From positions 1,922,001 through 1,986,000 of the forward strand of contig OZ245818.1 of assembly GCA_965228435.1 (NCBI GenBank): a stretch of DNA of 64,000 bases, in the 5' to 3' direction. This document shows, in pieces, positions 20,556 to 28,883 of the stretch. Positions within the stretch are counted from its first letter, which is position 1. Every line of letters starts with the position of its first letter. Under the pieces are notes generated by a model. That model saw only the letters and a list, made by a program, of their open reading frames with translations, ran no database searches and was not told where the DNA came from. Both the position numbers and the translations under genes were made by a program. The stretch comes from Hoeflea_A sp965228435 (lineage in GTDB: Bacteria; Pseudomonadota; Alphaproteobacteria; Rhizobiales; Rhizobiaceae).

Positions 20556-21140
20556 TCAGCGTTTGCTGCCGGGAATCAGCGACGCGATCTTGGCGCCGAG
20601 CTTGAGCATGAGTTCGCGCTTTGGTTTGGGCACCGACAGCATTTGCCCGTACCATTCGTCGACCGCCGCGGTGAACTCCATCATCGCGCGCAGACGTTTT
20701 CTGGTGGTCCGGTTTACCAGCAGGTCCTTGTCGGCCTTGGCAACACAATCGCGCAGCGTGGCAAGAGCCGGATCGATCTCACGCGCCTTGCGTCCGTCAG
20801 CGATCCGCGCCGCGATTTCCCAGACATCGGTCTCGGCCTCGAAGTGCTCCCGACGGTCGTGTCGCACCGGCACACGCCGGATGAGGTTCCAGGCCAGAAG
20901 CTCCTTCAGCGAATTCGAAACGTTCGAACGCGCCATGCCCAGACGCTCGGAAATGTGCTCGGCGGTCACCGGAGAATCCGCAAGGTAGAGAAAGGCGTGG
21001 ATCTGACCGATCGATCGATTGACGCCCCATTGCCCCCCGAGGTCACCCCATTGCAGAATGAAATCTTCCACGGCCTCGGGAAGTTCGTCCGACGACGCGG
21101 AAACACTGGGTTTACCGAATATTTCTGAAATTTCTGTCAT
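20556..21140 (-). CDS. GbsR/MarR-family transcriptional regulator
   Basis: A 194-residue GbsR-type MarR-fold regulator: WGVNRSIGQIHAFLYLADSPVTAEHISERLGMARSNVSNS (split here by function: wing helix, then recognition helix MARSNVSNSLKEL near residues 69-81), and a C-terminal helical dimer region. First gene of the operon with DUF4166, DCC and the dehydrogenase-like gene (19 bp to the next). The ATG lies at the centre of a perfect 24-bp palindrome and has no purine-rich ribosome site upstream. With a -10 six bases before the ATG the transcript is probably leaderless. Autorepression through the palindrome is the natural inference. Confidence 0.9.
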   Translation of the reverse strand: MTEISEIFGKPSVSASSDELPEAVEDFILQWGDLGGQWGVNRSIGQIHAFLYLADSPVTAEHISERLGMARSNVSNSLKELLAWNLIRRVPVRHDRREHFEAETDVWEIAARIADGRKAREIDPALATLRDCVAKADKDLLVNRTTRKRLRAMMEFTAAVDEWYGQMLSVPKPKRELMLKLGAKIASLIPGSKR

Positions 21141-21151
21141 GACAGAAATTT
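21128..21151. promoter_or_regulatory. Perfect 24-bp palindrome over the regulator start codon
   Basis: Two 12-base arms (AAATTTCTGTCA and its exact complement) meet with no spacer. The centre lies between the second and first base of the regulator's ATG codon. The outer upstream arm overlaps the candidate -10. A dimer bound here would cover the transcription start, so this is very likely the operator of the GbsR-type protein that it precedes. Confidence 0.72.
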
Positions 21152-21175
21152 AAGAACTTACGAATCGAAATGCAA
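21147..21175 (-). promoter_or_regulatory. Candidate promoter giving a leaderless regulator mRNA
   Basis: On the minus strand TTGCAT (21170-21175) and TAAATT (21147-21152) are 17 bases apart. The -10 ends six bases before the ATG at 21140, which puts the expected transcription start at or next to the A of ATG. The -35 is weak, which fits a regulated promoter. Confidence 0.45.
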
Positions 21176-21233
21176 CCCGTTGATTTCGTTCATTGTTGAA
21201 AACTTTCGGCAAGTCCGGAAGGTGCAAAAAGCC

Positions 21234-21782
21234 CTATTTGAAGGCCTCTCCCGGGTACGCTCCCCAGATTTCGTCCTGGGCCAGCCAACCCTCGATGCCG
21301 TTGATTTCACCCTGGCACCACTTGCCATTGCACTCGTCGATGCGAAGGATCACACCGGGTTCAAGCTTCGCGACCAGCCGGCTGTTCTTCTGAGGTTTGG
21401 CACGCATCATCACGAAGACGTCGCTGATCCCGCGCTTCCATGGCGCGGTGGCGGCGGTGCGGTCGCCGGTCAAGAGCGACTTGTGTATCCACCCTTCCGT
21501 TCCGTCGAGATCGCGAACACGACGCCAGTGATCGTATTCCTGGATAATCTCCATCGGAATGCCTGAGCGGGTGTAGAGCCAGTTGACCGCGTAGTCGCGA
21601 CTTGGACCGATGCGCAGGTTCACCCGACGCGCCTTGAGACTGACGAAGCGCGGCAAGGGCAACCCGCTCGCTCCCTTGGCCGGCTGAGCCAGCACCGGAG
21701 GCGCTGCCAACAGACCTGCCGTAAGGAAGATGGTTGCGGCAAGGCCGGACACTATCATTCGGGCGGACAATCTGCTCTTCAA
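21234..21782 (-). CDS. Bacterial SH3-like domain protein, secreted
   Basis: An exported protein with a hydrophobic signal (MIVSGLAATIFLTAGLLAAPPVLAQ) followed by two SH3b-like units: VNLRIGPSRDYAVNWLYTRSGIPMEII..DHWRRVRDLDGTEGWIHKSLL and VMMRAKPQKNSRLVAKLEPGVILRIDECNGKWCQGEI, ending in GIEGWLAQDEIWG. Such domains bind peptidoglycan or envelope partners. The start is unclear. I use TTG at 21782 because GGAGG lies five bases before it and the signal peptide then sits at the N-terminus. The ATG at 21881 has no ribosome site and would add 33 polar residues; ATG at 21758 is also possible. Confidence 0.8.
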   Translation of the reverse strand: MKSRLSARMIVSGLAATIFLTAGLLAAPPVLAQPAKGASGLPLPRFVSLKARRVNLRIGPSRDYAVNWLYTRSGIPMEIIQEYDHWRRVRDLDGTEGWIHKSLLTGDRTAATAPWKRGISDVFVMMRAKPQKNSRLVAKLEPGVILRIDECNGKWCQGEINGIEGWLAQDEIWGAYPGEAFK

Positions 21783-21886
21783 TCGTGCCTCCATACTGCC
21801 AGAAAGGGCATCCGCATTCCCGTCGAATACCGGTTTGGCCGTTCGGAACTTTGCCTGGCGCTCTCGCAATTTCTTTGTCATCGCGG

Positions 21887-21911
21887 CATGGTCTGATAGA
21901 ACCAGACCATG
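21887..21911. repeat. Perfect 9-bp inverted repeat between divergent genes
   Basis: CATGGTCTG and CAGACCATG flank a 7-base loop, in the gap between the SH3 gene and the 2-hydroxyacid dehydrogenase gene. There is no T-tract on either side, so a terminator is unlikely; an operator or an mRNA 5' hairpin are the options. Confidence 0.5.
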
Positions 21912-21978
21912 TGCGTCGGGCTGGTCCAGACTTTCACATCTTGGTTAAAGAGCTCTCAACAAGGGGCCGATTGAGGAA

Positions 21979-22980
21979 ATGCCAAACAAGAAAAGGCCAA
22001 AGGTCTTTATCACGCGAAAGCTGCCTGAGCCGGTCGAAACGCGGATGCGCGAACTGTTCGATGCCGAGCTCAACATCGAGGATACGCCACGCACCCAGCC
22101 CGAGCTGGTAGCGGCCATGAAGAGCCACGACGTGCTTGTGCCGACGATCACCGATACGATCGATGCGGCGATGATCGAGCAGGCGGGCGACAATCTCAAA
22201 CTGATCGCCAATTTCGGCAACGGCGTCGACAATATCGATGTCGATGCGGCGGCGGCCCGTGGCATCACCGTCACCAATACGCCGGACGTGCTTTCGGAAG
22301 ACACAGCCGACATGACCATGGCGCTGATCCTCGCGGTCCCGCGGCGGCTGACCGAGGGCGCCAAGGTACTCACCGATGACGGTGCCTGGCAGGGCTGGTC
22401 GCCGACCTGGATGCTGGGCCATCGGATCTGGGGCAAGCGGCTCGGCATTGTCGGCATGGGACGGGTCGGCACCGCTGTGGCGCGGCGGGCGCGCGCCTTC
22501 GGCCTGTCGATCCACTATCACAATCGACACCGGGTGGATGCCAACACGGAAGAACAACTGGAAGCGACCTATTGGGACAGCCTCGACCAGATGCTGGCGC
22601 GCGTCGATATCGTTTCGGTCAACTGCCCATCAACGCCGGCCACCTTCCATCTGCTGTCAGCGCGCCGCCTCGGGCTGTTGCGCAGCGAGGCCTATATCGT
22701 CAACACTGCGCGCGGCGAAGTCGTTGACGAGGCCGCCCTGATCAAGAACCTGCAGGAAAACAAACTGGCCGGTGCCGGTCTCGACGTGTTCGAACACGAA
22801 CCGGCCGTCAATCCGAAGCTGCTCAAGCTTGCAGATGCCGGCAAGGTGCTGATCCTGCCGCATATGGGATCGGCAACGATGGAAGGCCGGGTCGACATGG
22901 GCGAGAAGGTCATCATCAACATCCGCGCCCTGTTTGATGGTCACCGGCCACCGGATCGGGTTCTGCCCCGACAGATTTAA
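21979..22980 (+). CDS. D-isomer-specific 2-hydroxyacid dehydrogenase (glyoxylate/hydroxypyruvate reductase type)
   Basis: A 333-residue D-2-hydroxyacid dehydrogenase. The cofactor-binding Rossmann motif is GIVGMGRVGTAVARRARAFG near residues 155-174 with NRHRV after it, where Arg suggests NADPH use. Catalytic residues follow: Arg in IVNTARGEVVDE, Glu in DVFEHEP and His in LPHMGSATMEGR. It resembles the GyaR/glyoxylate reductase branch more than SerA (no ACT domain). It reduces glyoxylate or hydroxypyruvate to glycolate or glycerate; substrate inferred from family. Monocistronic by layout. Confidence 0.93.
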   Translation: MPNKKRPKVFITRKLPEPVETRMRELFDAELNIEDTPRTQPELVAAMKSHDVLVPTITDTIDAAMIEQAGDNLKLIANFGNGVDNIDVDAAAARGITVTNTPDVLSEDTADMTMALILAVPRRLTEGAKVLTDDGAWQGWSPTWMLGHRIWGKRLGIVGMGRVGTAVARRARAFGLSIHYHNRHRVDANTEEQLEATYWDSLDQMLARVDIVSVNCPSTPATFHLLSARRLGLLRSEAYIVNTARGEVVDEAALIKNLQENKLAGAGLDVFEHEPAVNPKLLKLADAGKVLILPHMGSATMEGRVDMGEKVIINIRALFDGHRPPDRVLPRQI

Positions 22981-22992
22981 AGACTATCTGCC

Positions 22993-23232
22993 TCAGCCGT
23001 TGCTGAGCATTGCGCTGATCTCGTCTTTCAGCAGCATGCGTTTCTTGCGCAAATCCGTGGTGCGATCGTCGGAAGCGGGCTCGACTCCTGCTTCGATGCG
23101 ATGGATCTCCCGGTTTACCTCGTGATACTCGTCGGCGAGCTTGGTAAAGTGCGCGTTGTTCATCTTCAAATCGTGAAGCTGATCGGTTTTGTCGGGGAAT
23201 TCCTCGGCGAGTTCGTGCGGGACGTGCGACAT
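22993..23232 (-). CDS. DUF465 family protein (YdcH-like)
   Basis: A 79-residue DUF465 protein, helical and charged. It begins MSHVPHELAEEFPDKTDQLH, the usual family N-terminus, and continues with the heptad-like HEVNREIHRIEAGVEPASD and KKRMLLKDEISAML coiled-coil. Function unknown; family proteins are small cytosolic helical hairpins. AAGGAA lies eight bases before the ATG at 23232; a longer ATG at 23253 would include that site in the coding part, so I prefer the shorter form. It converges on the dehydrogenase (12 bp between stops). Confidence 0.88.
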   Translation of the reverse strand: MSHVPHELAEEFPDKTDQLHDLKMNNAHFTKLADEYHEVNREIHRIEAGVEPASDDRTTDLRKKRMLLKDEISAMLSNG

Positions 23233-23324
23233 GCAGATTGTTCCTTGTGCCATGCATCTTCTGTATGGCCATCACGCTAGGCACTGAGGCTCGGGTTGAC
23301 CTTGACGCAGGTCAAAACGCCCGG

Positions 23325-24071
23325 TCAGTAGCGGATGGTTTCGAAACGCGCAGTCAGACCGTCATAGAGCAGAAGCCGTCCGACCAGGGGTTCACCGATC
23401 TCAGTGACCAGCTTGATCACCTCCATCGCCTGAAGCGACCCGAGCACTCCGGTCAAAGCACCAACGATGCCGGCTTCGGCGCAGGTCGGCACAGTTCCCT
23501 CCGGCGGCGGTTCAGGAAACAGGTCGCGATAGGACGGATTAGGCCGGCCAGCGGCCGATTTCGCATAGGGCATCAACACAGTGAGCGAGCCGTCGAAGCG
23601 GCCGACCGCGGCGGTCACGAGGGGTCGTCGACGTTCCGCACAGGTATCGGCGACCAGGTAGCGTGTCGTAAAGTTATCCGACCCGTCGACAACCACGTCG
23701 AACGCATCGACGAGGTCAACGGCATTGTTCGGTGCAAACCGAACGGCTTGGGTTTCGACGGTCACGTGAGGATTGATGCCGGCGAGCGCTGCTTTGGCGC
23801 TTTCGGTCTTGCCCGTGCCGACGGCCTCGGTCGGGTGAATGACCTGACGCTGCAGGTTGGACAGCGACACGATGTCGTCATCGACGATACCCAGAGTGCC
23901 GACACCAGCGGCGGCCAGGTATTGCAGAACTGGCGCGCCGAGCCCGCCCGCTCCGATCACCAGAACCCGTGCGCGCTTGAGTTTCTGCTGACCGGAACCG
24001 CCGATTTCCGGCAGCACGATGTGGCGGGCGTAGCGTTCGAGTTCAGACGATGTGAGCTTGCTGGTGGTCAT
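23325..24071 (-). CDS. HesA/MoeB/ThiF-family adenylyltransferase
   Basis: A 248-residue E1-like adenylyltransferase. The ATP-binding Rossmann motif is GAGGLGAPVLQYLAAAGVG near residues 38-56, then DDDIVSLSNLQRQVIH (the SNLQRQ motif, contacts ATP phosphate), DGSDNFTTRYL, and the loop PTCAEAGIVGAL with the family's catalytic Cys. It adenylates the C-terminal Gly of a ubiquitin-like sulfur carrier (MoaD or ThiS). The usual zinc pair of CxxC motifs of MoeB is absent and the protein ends just after the domain, so MoeB or ThiF cannot be assigned. It follows recF by 36 bp. Confidence 0.88.
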   Translation of the reverse strand: MTTSKLTSSELERYARHIVLPEIGGSGQQKLKRARVLVIGAGGLGAPVLQYLAAAGVGTLGIVDDDIVSLSNLQRQVIHPTEAVGTGKTESAKAALAGINPHVTVETQAVRFAPNNAVDLVDAFDVVVDGSDNFTTRYLVADTCAERRRPLVTAAVGRFDGSLTVLMPYAKSAAGRPNPSYRDLFPEPPPEGTVPTCAEAGIVGALTGVLGSLQAMEVIKLVTEIGEPLVGRLLLYDGLTARFETIRY

Positions 24072-24107
24072 GCGGAATTTTTTAGTGTGGTTGCGGGTAA
24101 AAGCAAA

Positions 24108-25244
24108 TCAGTCCATCTGAACTGTGCCGGCATCGACGGTGAAATGGGCGGCGCGATCGCCAAGGGCAGCAAACATGGCGGCGTCCGTGCCGGTCATGAA
24201 GGCCTGACCGCCAAGATCATCGATCAGGTCGAACAGGGCGGCGCGCCGACCGGCATCCAGGTGAGCGGCGATTTCATCCAGCAGCATCACCGGTGGAAAT
24301 CCGCTGATCCGCCGCGTCAGTCCGGCATGGGCGAGCACCAACCCGACAAGCAGAGCCTTCTGCTCACCGGTGGAACAATGCGCAGCGGGCATGTCCTTCT
24401 CGCGGTGGCGGATCAGGAGGTCCGACCGATGTGGGCCGGTGAGAGTGCGCCCGGCGGCCGCATCACGATAGCGTGCCTCGGCGAGCTTACCGATAAAAGC
24501 CTCCTCCAGTGCGGCAGCCGAAACATCGCCGAGCTCTTCGGTGAAGTCCTCAAGCGCAATCGTTGCCTTCGGAAACGGTCCCTCCTGGCGGCCTTCGGCG
24601 ATCAGATCCGAAAGCATGGCCACCAATTCGCGCCGGGCCAGCGCGATGGCCGTGCCAAGTTCGGCCATCTGCAACTCAATGCCGTCGAGCCAGGCCGGAT
24701 CCATGCGGCCCTCGCTCAGCAGCCGATTGCGGCTACGCATGGCACGCTCGTAGTCGAGCACCCGCCGGCCGTGCTGCGGGTCGATCGCCAGAACCTGTCG
24801 GTCGAGAAAACGTCGACGATCCGACGCCGAACCGGTGAACAATCCATCCATGGCCGGGGTGAGCCAGGTGAGCCTCAGATGCTCCAGCAGATCGTCGGCC
24901 GATCGGGCGTTGGCACCGTTGAGCCGCAGTTTCCGGCCGCCGCCCGAGCCGGCTTCGCCGCCGGTGGATGTGCCGATTTCCACCGGCCCCGCCATGCCTT
25001 CCACCGACGCGAAAACGGTGAATCCATTCTCCGCTCCTACTCGGGCGACATCGGCATAGGCGGCGCGACGCAGACCGCGCCCGGGCGACAGAAACGAAAC
25101 AGCCTCGAGAAGATTGGTCTTGCCGGCGCCGTTCTCACCGGTCAGCACGACATGGCGCCGGTCGCATTGCAGCGACAATTGCGGATAGTTGCGGAAATCC
25201 GTGAGTTTCAGACGCGTCAGGTAAACGGTGTTGCCCGTGCTCAA
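24108..25244 (-). CDS. recF: DNA replication and repair protein RecF
   Basis: A 378-residue SMC-like ATPase that loads RecA at gaps through RecFOR. Walker A is GENGAGKTNLLEAV near residues 36-49, with LTDFRNY before it. The signature motif STGEQKALLVGLVLAHA and Walker B PPVMLLDEIAAHLD lie near 290-325. The domain ends with FMTGTDAAMFAAL. It is preceded by dnaN with a 16-bp gap, the canonical dnaN-recF order, and is probably co-transcribed with it. Confidence 0.96.
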   Translation of the reverse strand: MSTGNTVYLTRLKLTDFRNYPQLSLQCDRRHVVLTGENGAGKTNLLEAVSFLSPGRGLRRAAYADVARVGAENGFTVFASVEGMAGPVEIGTSTGGEAGSGGGRKLRLNGANARSADDLLEHLRLTWLTPAMDGLFTGSASDRRRFLDRQVLAIDPQHGRRVLDYERAMRSRNRLLSEGRMDPAWLDGIELQMAELGTAIALARRELVAMLSDLIAEGRQEGPFPKATIALEDFTEELGDVSAAALEEAFIGKLAEARYRDAAAGRTLTGPHRSDLLIRHREKDMPAAHCSTGEQKALLVGLVLAHAGLTRRISGFPPVMLLDEIAAHLDAGRRAALFDLIDDLGGQAFMTGTDAAMFAALGDRAAHFTVDAGTVQMD

Positions 25245-25260
25245 ATCGCCTGTCGCTGCC

Positions 25261-26379
25261 TCACACGCGCATCGGCATCAGCACGTAGAGCGCGCCTTCC
25301 TCTGAGGTATCGCGAACCAGGGTCGGAGACCCGGGGTCGGCGAGCATGAAAACCGCCTCGGTCCCGTCGAGCTGGGCGGTGATATCAAGCAGGTATTTGG
25401 CGTTGAAGCCAATCTCCAGCGCTTCGTTTTCGTAGCCAACGGCCAGTTCTTCCGTGGCACTGCCGGAGTCCGGATTGTTGACCGTCAGGGTCAGAAGCCC
25501 GTCCGACAACGATAGCTTCACGGCCCGGCCACGCTCGGAGGAGATGGTTGAAACACGGTCCACTGCGGCCGCAAAGGGCGCGCACTCGATGTTGAGTTCC
25601 TTGTCGTTGCCGGTGGGGATGACCCGCTGATAATCCGGAAAGGTGCCGTCGATCAGTTTCGAGGTCAGCACCACGCCGCCGATGGTGAAGCGGATCTTGG
25701 CCTCGGAAAGCTCGACCGTCACCGCAACATCCGGATCGTCCACGAGCTTCTGCAACTCGCCCACCGTCTTGCGCGGGATGATCAGGCCGGGCATGCCTTC
25801 CGAGCCGGCCGGAGCGTCTATGTCGGCACGGGCCAGCCGGTGGCCGTCGGTGGCCACGGCGCGCAGCTTGAGCGACCCGGCCTCCTCGATCGTATGCATG
25901 AAGATACCGTTGAGATAGTACCGGGTTTCTTCGGTCGATATGGCGAACTGCGTGCGATCGATCAGCATCTTGAGATCGGTCGAAGCAAGTCTGAACGTAT
26001 GGCTGAAAGCACCGGCGGTAAGGTCCGGAAAGTCGGACTCCGGCAGGCACTGCAGAGTGAATTTGGAACGGCCCGACGTGACGCTCATCGACGCGCCTTC
26101 CGAATCGACAGCGAGTTGGATTTCGGCGCCATCCGGCAGCTTGCGGACAATGTCATAAAGCAGGTGGGCTGGCACGGTGGTCGATCCGGACTGTTCGACA
26201 TTGGCCGCGGTCGCCTCGGCCACCTCCAGATCAAGGTCGGTGGCTTTCAGGTCGAGCGTCACGCCATCGGCTTTCAGCAACACGTTCGACAGGATCGGGA
26301 TCGTATTGCGCCGTTCGACCACGCGATGCACGTGATTGAGTGACTTGAGGAGGTTCGAACGCTCGATCGTTACACGCAT
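25261..26379 (-). CDS. dnaN: DNA polymerase III beta subunit (sliding clamp)
   Basis: A 372-residue beta clamp. It opens with MRVTIERSNLLKSLNHVHRVVERRNTIPILSN-type sequence (split here: LLKSLNHVHRVVERR and NTIPILSN), the family N-terminus, and has the three repeated domains expected. The C-terminus ALYVLMPMRV is the family's 'MPMR' end, which forms part of the protein-binding pocket. It encircles DNA and holds polymerase III. AAGGATCC lies just before the ATG. It is 262 bp from dnaA; two hairpins in that gap suggest separate transcription. Confidence 0.97.
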   Translation of the reverse strand: MRVTIERSNLLKSLNHVHRVVERRNTIPILSNVLLKADGVTLDLKATDLDLEVAEATAANVEQSGSTTVPAHLLYDIVRKLPDGAEIQLAVDSEGASMSVTSGRSKFTLQCLPESDFPDLTAGAFSHTFRLASTDLKMLIDRTQFAISTEETRYYLNGIFMHTIEEAGSLKLRAVATDGHRLARADIDAPAGSEGMPGLIIPRKTVGELQKLVDDPDVAVTVELSEAKIRFTIGGVVLTSKLIDGTFPDYQRVIPTGNDKELNIECAPFAAAVDRVSTISSERGRAVKLSLSDGLLTLTVNNPDSGSATEELAVGYENEALEIGFNAKYLLDITAQLDGTEAVFMLADPGSPTLVRDTSEEGALYVLMPMRV

Positions 26380-26535
26380 GGATCCTTACACCACATTCTT
26401 TTTTTCCATCGCCCCCGACACCGGCATGCACATCACCCAGACGGGTCCGTGCACCGCGCGACGCGACCGTTACGGGCATACCGGGATACGGCAATCGGGA
26501 CAAGCAAAATGCAGGTAAATCCGCAGCGAAGCAAG

Positions 26536-26558
26536 GGGCCGGCGTCCGGCACCGGCCC
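26536..26558 (-). terminator. GC-rich hairpin in the dnaA-dnaN gap
   Basis: Perfect 7-bp arms GGGCCGG and CCGGCCC with a 9-base loop. On the minus strand it is followed by CTTGCTTC, a poor T-tract. It may reinforce the terminator next to dnaA, or shape the dnaN leader. Confidence 0.35.
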
Positions 26559-26597
26559 TCTATCAGCGCATTTCAGGGGATAAATCGGCTGCGGTTC

Positions 26598-26625
26598 AAA
26601 ACGGGCGGACTATCCCTGTCCGCCC
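26598..26625 (-). terminator. Candidate Rho-independent terminator after dnaA
   Basis: Perfect 8-bp stem GGGCGGAC / GTCCGCCC with a 7-base loop, 16 bp after the dnaA stop, followed on the minus strand by GTTTTG. It implies that dnaN has its own promoter in the remaining gap. Confidence 0.6.
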
Positions 26626-26641
26626 GACGCTGTTGCCTGGC

Positions 26642-28186
26642 TTATTCGCTGATCAGGCGGCGTAGCAACTCGACCTCGTGGGCAAGCTTGGTGTCCTGCT
26701 CCAGCAGGTTCTCGATCTTGCGCACGGCATGCAAAACTGTCGTGTGATCGCGGCCGCCGAACCGCCGGCCTATTTCCGGAAAAGACCGCGGCGTCATCGT
26801 CTTCGACAGGAACATCGCTATCTGCCGCGGCTTGACGATGGTGCGCGTGCGCCGGTTCGAGACCATTTCCTGGCGCGACACGTTGTAGTGGCGTGAAACG
26901 ATGCGCTGGATATCCTCGATACGCACCCGTTTCGGCTCGCCGGCATTGACCAGGTGGCCGAGCAATTCATCGACCCGATCGATCGACAGGTTGGGCTCGA
27001 AGGAGCGGCGGAAGAGCAGCTGATTGAAGGCACCCTCGAGCTCACGACCGCTGGAGGTCACGTGTCTTGCCACATGGGCCAGGATCTCGGTGGGAATATC
27101 CAGCGAGCCGTCTTCCTGCTGGGCGGCGGCAAGCCGGCGCTTGAGGATTTCCAGCCGCATCTCGTAGTCCGGCGCCTCGATTTCGATGGCGACACCGCCC
27201 TGGAGCCTGGACCGGACCCTGGCGTCCAGCGATTCCAGTTCCCAGGGGGCGCGGTCCGCCGCAACGACCACCTGCCGAGCCGAGTCGAGCAGCATGTTGA
27301 GCAGGTGGCAGAATTCATGCTGGATCGACTTGCCCTGCAGGAACTGCATGTCGTCGATGACCAGCAGGTCGATATTGCGCAGCGACTCCTTGAAGGAGAG
27401 TGCGTCGTTGTCACGAATGGCCGTGGCAAAGCGCCACATGAAATACTCGGCCGTCAGATAGACCACGCGCGGCTTGCGCTCGCTCTGTGTCGCCGCCAGC
27501 GCGATAGCCTGCAGGATATGGGTCTTGCCGAGACCGACGCTGGAATGAACGAAAAGCGGGTTGAACCGGACCGCGCTGCTGCCGGCTTCGGCAATCGTTC
27601 TGGCAGCGGCAAGTGCCACCCGGTTCGATGCGCCTTCGACAAAGGCCGAGAAGGAATAGCGCGGATCGAGCGGCGACCCGCTGACCGATCCGGTTTCCAC
27701 CGCCCGGGGCTGCACCTTGCGCGTCTTGGGAGTGCCGGCATGGGGCAGCCGCGGTTGCGGCGCCGTGGCGTTGGTTGTCTGCTGCACGTCTGAAATTTCG
27801 GAGGACTGGATCAACCGGTTGCCGCGGGTTGCGGAGCGCACCACGATTTCGACCCGCATGATGTCGGGATCCTCGTCCTTGAACAGCTTAGTCAACAGCT
27901 CGAGATAGCGATTGTTGATCCACGACCTTAGAAAGGTCGTTGGTACGGATAGTCGCACGATGCTTTTTGAAACCGCCTCCAGTTTCAATCGGCCGAACCA
28001 GCTCGAAAATACATCCGGACCGACCTGTGCCTTCAGTCGGGTCTGGACCCGGCTAAAGAGTGCATTATGCGCCATGTTTGAATTCCCCGCCTCGTTGATT
28101 GGATTGGCCGCCCGTAGTGGAGGGGGTGCGCCGGGTTTTCTATTCCCTTGTTCGGCATACACCTGTGCTCCTGACAATCCCTGCAT
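26642..28186 (-). CDS. dnaA: Chromosomal replication initiator protein DnaA
   Basis: The replication initiator. Domain I starts at ALFSRVQTRLKAQVGPDVFSSWFGRL. The AAA+ domain has Walker A GLGKTHILQAI and sensor/Walker B LLVIDDMQFLQGKSI. The C-terminal domain IV has the DnaA signature GGRDHTTVLHAVRKIENLL that reads DnaA boxes. Two starts have ribosome sites: ATG at 28186 (AGGAGAAGG, 514 residues, with a low-complexity 37-residue extension) and ATG at 28075 (GGGGAA, 477 residues). Rhizobial DnaA proteins sometimes carry such extensions, so I list the longer form. The neighbourhood (rpsT upstream, dnaN-recF downstream) is that of an alphaproteobacterial dnaA locus. Confidence 0.96.
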   Translation of the reverse strand: MQGLSGAQVYAEQGNRKPGAPPPLRAANPINEAGNSNMAHNALFSRVQTRLKAQVGPDVFSSWFGRLKLEAVSKSIVRLSVPTTFLRSWINNRYLELLTKLFKDEDPDIMRVEIVVRSATRGNRLIQSSEISDVQQTTNATAPQPRLPHAGTPKTRKVQPRAVETGSVSGSPLDPRYSFSAFVEGASNRVALAAARTIAEAGSSAVRFNPLFVHSSVGLGKTHILQAIALAATQSERKPRVVYLTAEYFMWRFATAIRDNDALSFKESLRNIDLLVIDDMQFLQGKSIQHEFCHLLNMLLDSARQVVVAADRAPWELESLDARVRSRLQGGVAIEIEAPDYEMRLEILKRRLAAAQQEDGSLDIPTEILAHVARHVTSSGRELEGAFNQLLFRRSFEPNLSIDRVDELLGHLVNAGEPKRVRIEDIQRIVSRHYNVSRQEMVSNRRTRTIVKPRQIAMFLSKTMTPRSFPEIGRRFGGRDHTTVLHAVRKIENLLEQDTKLAHEVELLRRLISE

Positions 28187-28883
28187 CTTCGGCCTTCTCC
28201 TGTTTATTTATCTTCCGGCCTCAACGGCCGAATTATGATTGTTCCGATCCCCAGAACCTTGGGTCCGATTACTCCTTCCATGCCGTGGTCAACCCATTGT
28301 CCGAAACGTCCCACGACAGACGTTCCGGTCCCCTTCCCCGGCAGATGCGTCGACCCTACTCGTCAACGCACAGCTGTCCCCTTGCCCGGCGCGAACCGGG
28401 CTGCAACCGAGGGTTTTAGATGAAGTGTGCAGCAGAAAGCGTGCACCGCTTTGAAGTTCGACAACACCGCGACATTCGCCTATAACAAATGCCACCTGAT
28501 GCAATACGACACTGCTGTCTGTGACCTCCAAGCAGGGACATTAAGGCAGTTTGTGCGTCGGAAGGTCAAGGCGGATTTGTAGAAGATTCCGCTGGCGGAG
28601 CCGACGAATCAGGCTGCTCTCATGGGGTGCATCGAGGCCGCCGAGGTCTAAGACATTTGGATTCAACAGCTTTTCAAAAATTGTGAAACGACGCGGGTTG
28701 CCAAAAGAAAAAAACAAAAAAATGCCCTTGACGTCATTTCCGGACTGGGAGTTATCCAAGGCCCCGTTGGCTAATTCACCACCTCTTGCAAGCTCTTGAA
28801 TCGACTTAATAAAAGCTGTCCCCTAAAAAACCGGGGTCAACTGTTTATTACAGGAGTGTTACACGCGATTCTGCTGAATCAGC
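28187..28883. other. Gene-free stretch between dnaA and rpsT
   Basis: About 700 bp without a convincing gene. It includes an A-rich tract at about 28702-28722 and a TGACGTCA palindrome just after it. I looked for DnaA boxes (TTATNCACA) on both strands and found only one near-match, TTATCCAAG at about 28752. It must hold the dnaA promoter, and could hold an origin with diverged boxes, but the sequence read by eye does not prove it. Confidence 0.5.

Noticed and set aside
23238..25349. A 703-codon open frame opposite recF and the MoeB/ThiF-like gene
   Set aside because: It is antisense to two well-supported genes and its translation has no hydrophobic core or family resemblance; GC-rich codon use keeps the opposite strand open.
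28745..28765. TTATCCAAG as a DnaA box
   Set aside because: One near-match alone is expected by chance; a real origin would show several boxes.
28541..28799. Small open frames of 72 and 82 codons in the dnaA-rpsT gap
   Set aside because: One begins with TTG, neither has a ribosome site, and the products are low-complexity; treated as non-coding.
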